Assembly (NCBI GenBank): GCA_021816165.1 | Contig: JAKAYZ010000102.1 | Coordinates: 1 to 7,204, forward strand | DNA length: 7,204 nucleotides | Reading direction: 5' to 3' | Source: Planctomycetota bacterium | Lineage (GTDB): Bacteria > Planctomycetota > Phycisphaerae > WQYP01 | In this document: positions 5,136 through 7,204 of the stretch, piece by piece | How the letters are laid out: each line of letters starts with the position of its first letter | Numbering within the stretch: position 1 is the first letter of the stretch | Notes under the pieces: model-generated | Database searches by the model: none | What the model was told of the DNA's origin: nothing | What the model saw: only the letters and a program-made list of their open reading frames with translations | Program-made: the position numbers and the translations under genes

Positions 5136-6050
5136 TTACGATGCCGATGCGGAAAGCAATTTAGAAATAAGGATGAAGTCTGAAGGGCCAAGTTCGGCGG
5201 GACGGGAATTGGGGTTGATGCCGGCGGCCAGTATCTGTGCGATAATGCGGGGAAAATTTTCCGGATGCAGACCATGGCGGATGGCATTGGCCAGAGTTTG
5301 TCGGCGATGGGCAAATAAGGCCGCCAGCAAGCGCTGTAACAGCAGTATATCGGGAATGGCGGCAAATTGGTTTGGTGTGGGAATGATGCGCACCAGAGCG
5401 GATCTCACCTTGGGCGGAGGCCAAAAGCATTGGCGGTCAATGGGGCGGAGAACCTCAACCTTGGCCAGGAGTTGAATCAATATTCCCAGGGCACCGTAGT
5501 CACGGGTTCCGCGGCCGGCGGCCATGCGTTTTGCAACCTCCCACTGCACGGTAAAGGCCAGACAATCCAATTGCAACGGGCCTGGCGTGCGGGCGCGGCT
5601 CTGAACCCACAGGGCCACCAGCAATTCGGCGATGAGCGGGCTGGCGGCGTTGTAGGGCAGGTTGGACACTAATTTGAGCTTCGAGAGATTGTGGGTGCGG
5701 CGTAAGTCGCCCAAGGTGGCGATTATCTCTGGGTTCACGCAATGCTTTCCAGCCAGAGCGTCAGCATGAAGCCAGTGGACATTGGCCAGAGTATGCCAAT
5801 GGGCCGCCGCGGCTTGCAGCAGGGGACCGTCGATATCAACCGCTAGGACGTAACCGGCCTGCCGGGCCAGCACGGCAGTAAGATTGCCCACACCGGGACC
5901 AACTTCCAATACCAGATCGTCGCGTGTCAGGTGGGCTGCGGCGGCAATGGTTTCCAGCATGTTGTCGTCGAGCATAAAATGCTGGCCGAAGCGGTGGCGC
6001 GGCGACGATTGAGCAGCGTGGAGAATTTCCTGGATATCCTGTTTGTGCAT
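5136..6050 (-). CDS. rsmA: 16S rRNA (A1518/A1519) dimethyladenosine transferase
   Basis: RsmA (KsgA) dimethylates two adjacent adenosines in the helix 45 loop of 16S rRNA late in 30S assembly, using SAM. The 304-residue product (family usually 260-300) shows RFGQHFMLD (20-28), SAM motif I VLEVGPGVGNLT (47-58), VDID at 71-74 (usually E-x-D; a conservative D here), ADAL (97-100), motif IV NLPY (130-133), FTVQWEVAKRM (166-176), GTRDYGALGILIQ (181-193), WPPPKVRSALV (210-220) and the C-terminal FAHRRQTLANAI (246-257). ATG 6050 is chosen because AGG lies seven bases upstream; the TTG just before it (6053) is less likely. The preceding minus-strand gene ends 42 bases upstream, so co-transcription is probable. 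It converges with the two-component genes. Confidence 0.95.
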   Translation of the reverse strand: MHKQDIQEILHAAQSSPRHRFGQHFMLDDNMLETIAAAAHLTRDDLVLEVGPGVGNLTAVLARQAGYVLAVDIDGPLLQAAAAHWHTLANVHWLHADALAGKHCVNPEIIATLGDLRRTHNLSKLKLVSNLPYNAASPLIAELLVALWVQSRARTPGPLQLDCLAFTVQWEVAKRMAAGRGTRDYGALGILIQLLAKVEVLRPIDRQCFWPPPKVRSALVRIIPTPNQFAAIPDILLLQRLLAALFAHRRQTLANAIRHGLHPENFPRIIAQILAAGINPNSRPAELGPSDFILISKLLSASAS

Positions 6051-6092
6051 CAATCTGCCTGACTAACCATATCTGGAAGCGGTGGGGAGAAT

Positions 6093-7010
6093 TTAATCGG
6101 ATCGAAGCTTGATCAGAATTTCCGCGGGCCGCCGGCGACGAATACCACCCGCCATGGTGGTATGCGCCCCCAACACCCGAATATCGGTGATGGTGACCCG
6201 CCGATACCGAAATGAAATGGTAAGGGGAAATGGCTTTCCGGCCAGAATGTCGCGGATGGAAGCTATAACCTGGGGGCCGGCGGTGCGGGCATAGCCAGCG
6301 CCGGCATACATGGCGATCATACGTTGGATGGAAGGCGCGATGCGCGGCAACACCCCGGACAGGCGACTGGTAAGTAAAGATGGCGGCAGGGGTGCCAGGC
6401 CAAGATGCAATGCCTCTATGAGAATGTGGCCCATGGGGGGCTGGGTTATGCTATGTGGGAGCATGGCCACGCTGATGGTGACGCTGGCTACGGAATTGCC
6501 AATGGCGGTATGCACCACGGCGGCGATAGTAATTTTGCCGTTTTGCAGGCGGATAAATGGGGCTTGGAATCCGTGGGATTTGGCCGGGGCACGGTCAGCG
6601 CGGTGGGCGCTGCCAGAGGTCTGGCCATACGCCACGGCCAGCAGGCTGTTGATTTGAGAAGCGGTGATACGCCAGGTGATGCGGGAGATGGTCGGGTCTT
6701 GGGCGGAATTGCGTAAATTGAGCAGGGCGGCCTGAGCCTGACCCGCCTGGTGCTGGGTGAGTTGGCCGTTGGGATTCATGGGTCGATACCATGGCGGTGT
6801 GGCGAGCATTAAAAGCCAGGTCACGACCCAAACAAGCAACGATATTACAAGCAGGGTGAGCAGCCAGCCGGTGAAGGTGCGAGGCAGAAAGCCGCGCCGG
6901 CGCGCGGGGGCAAACTTGTTGATGCCGGCCCGGGTAAAGCCCTCCAGGCTGGACGATGAAGAGGTGTTTTTCAGTGGAATCCCCTTGCTGTTGTGGTTAC
7001 ACGTCGTCAA
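6093..7010 (-). CDS. Unrecognised single-pass membrane protein
   Basis: About 305 residues. A Ser-rich and Arg/Lys-rich N-terminus (NKFAPARRRGFLPR at 31-44) precedes one strong hydrophobic segment (about 49-70, with several Trp), giving an N-in, C-out anchor. The outer part has ITASQINSLLA (115-125), then about 130 residues of alternating hydrophobic strands, including GKITIAAVV (158-166) and SVASVTISVAM (173-183). The 'xxxQINxLLA' element followed by beta-strands recalls YpmS/DUF2140 or DUF2993-like lipid-binding folds, but this is resemblance only and I assign no function. No ATG is available. TTG 7010 is the only start after the upstream stop but lacks a good ribosome-binding site; CTG 6974 has AAGGGG six bases before it and is a serious alternative. 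It lies between a DUF192 gene and rsmA on the same strand with short gaps, suggesting one operon. Confidence 0.75.
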   Translation of the reverse strand: MTTCNHNSKGIPLKNTSSSSSLEGFTRAGINKFAPARRRGFLPRTFTGWLLTLLVISLLVWVVTWLLMLATPPWYRPMNPNGQLTQHQAGQAQAALLNLRNSAQDPTISRITWRITASQINSLLAVAYGQTSGSAHRADRAPAKSHGFQAPFIRLQNGKITIAAVVHTAIGNSVASVTISVAMLPHSITQPPMGHILIEALHLGLAPLPPSLLTSRLSGVLPRIAPSIQRMIAMYAGAGYARTAGPQVIASIRDILAGKPFPLTISFRYRRVTITDIRVLGAHTTMAGGIRRRRPAEILIKLRSD

Positions 7011-7020
7011 TCCGGGCGGT

Positions 7021-7204
7021 TTATGGGTGCTGTGGTGTGGCTTTTAAAAATCCAGGTGGAAAACGCAGTTTTTGGCCTGTCTTGAGTCCCAGCCTATGGT
7101 ACAGGCCGGCACGGATTTCAATGGCGTATAAAATTTTATACTGACTGCGGTAAAGATGATGGGCGTTGCCATTGGCGGCCATGGTGTAATGTTGCCGAAT
7201 GACG
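7021..7204 (-). CDS. C-terminal part of a DUF192 family protein, partial
   Basis: Frame read by hand; 60 codons are visible before TAA and the gene continues past the right edge. The segment YKILYAIEIRAGLYHRLGLK followed by TGQKLRFPPG matches the end of DUF192 (COG1430) domains, usually of the form 'yvLEvpaGtaerlglkvGdrv.f'. DUF192 proteins are small, often exported, single-domain proteins of unsettled function. After the domain there is a short tail of about 12 residues. The stop lies 10 bases before the TTG proposed for the next gene, so the two are likely co-transcribed. The family call rests on one conserved stretch only. Confidence 0.6.
   Translation of the reverse strand, partial: VIRQHYTMAANGNAHHLYRSQYKILYAIEIRAGLYHRLGLKTGQKLRFPPGFLKATPQHP
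7126..7141. repeat. 16-bp perfect AT-rich palindrome inside the DUF192 gene
   Basis: GTATAAAATTTTATAC reads the same on both strands. It lies inside coding sequence (codons for Tyr-Lys-Ile-Leu-Tyr) of a GC-rich region. It could be a protein-binding site or promoter-like DNA, or an accident of the codons used. Confidence 0.35.

Noticed and set aside
4960..5475. 171-codon plus-strand open frame in the convergent gap running into rsmA
   Set aside because: Most of it is antisense to conserved rsmA motifs; no ribosome-binding site and no recognisable protein.

Overview
Organism: the window reads as a moderately GC-rich bacterial chromosome of ordinary housekeeping content, with no mobile element, CRISPR array, tRNA or rRNA gene. 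The TadA, the TlyA-like methyltransferase and RsmA proteins, the frequent non-ATG starts and the unconserved gene order suggest a member of Planctomycetota, possibly Phycisphaerae. This is an impression from sequence style, not a search result.

Layout: (1) Positions 1-523, minus strand: the 5' part of an MtnX-like HAD phosphatase gene running off the left edge. It has an extended -10 promoter and a perfect stem-loop at the predicted 5' end of its transcript. (2) 719-1225, plus: tadA, the tRNA A34 deaminase, divergent from the phosphatase. (3) 1226-1536: a 311-base stretch with no credible protein, which folds on paper into an elaborate RNA (1239-1398) followed by hairpins that reach almost to the rpsT ribosome-binding site. 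(4) 1537-1818, plus: rpsT (ribosomal protein S20, GTG start). (5) 1876-2490, plus: a TlyA/FtsJ-type rRNA methyltransferase lacking the usual N-terminal S4 domain. (6) 2647-4119 and 4058-4948, plus: an overlapping two-component pair. The PAS-PAS histidine kinase has a FixL-like PAS domain keeping the haem-ligand histidine position. The NarL/FixJ-family regulator carries a long basic, Pro/Ala-rich N-terminal extension. A 10-bp inverted repeat lies in front of the pair. (7) Minus strand, converging on the pair: the end of a DUF192 protein (7021-7204, partial), an unrecognised single-pass membrane protein (6093-7010) and rsmA/ksgA (5136-6050), closely spaced and probably co-transcribed.

How it fits together: four genes serve translation (tadA, rpsT, the TlyA-like methyltransferase and rsmA), flanking an apparent oxygen- or redox-sensing two-component system. 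The most notable items are the structured non-coding stretch between tadA and rpsT, the candidate haem-PAS kinase with its 62-base overlap into the regulator gene, and the S4-less methyltransferase. No clearly new multi-gene system is visible. The structured RNA is the best candidate for something undescribed.
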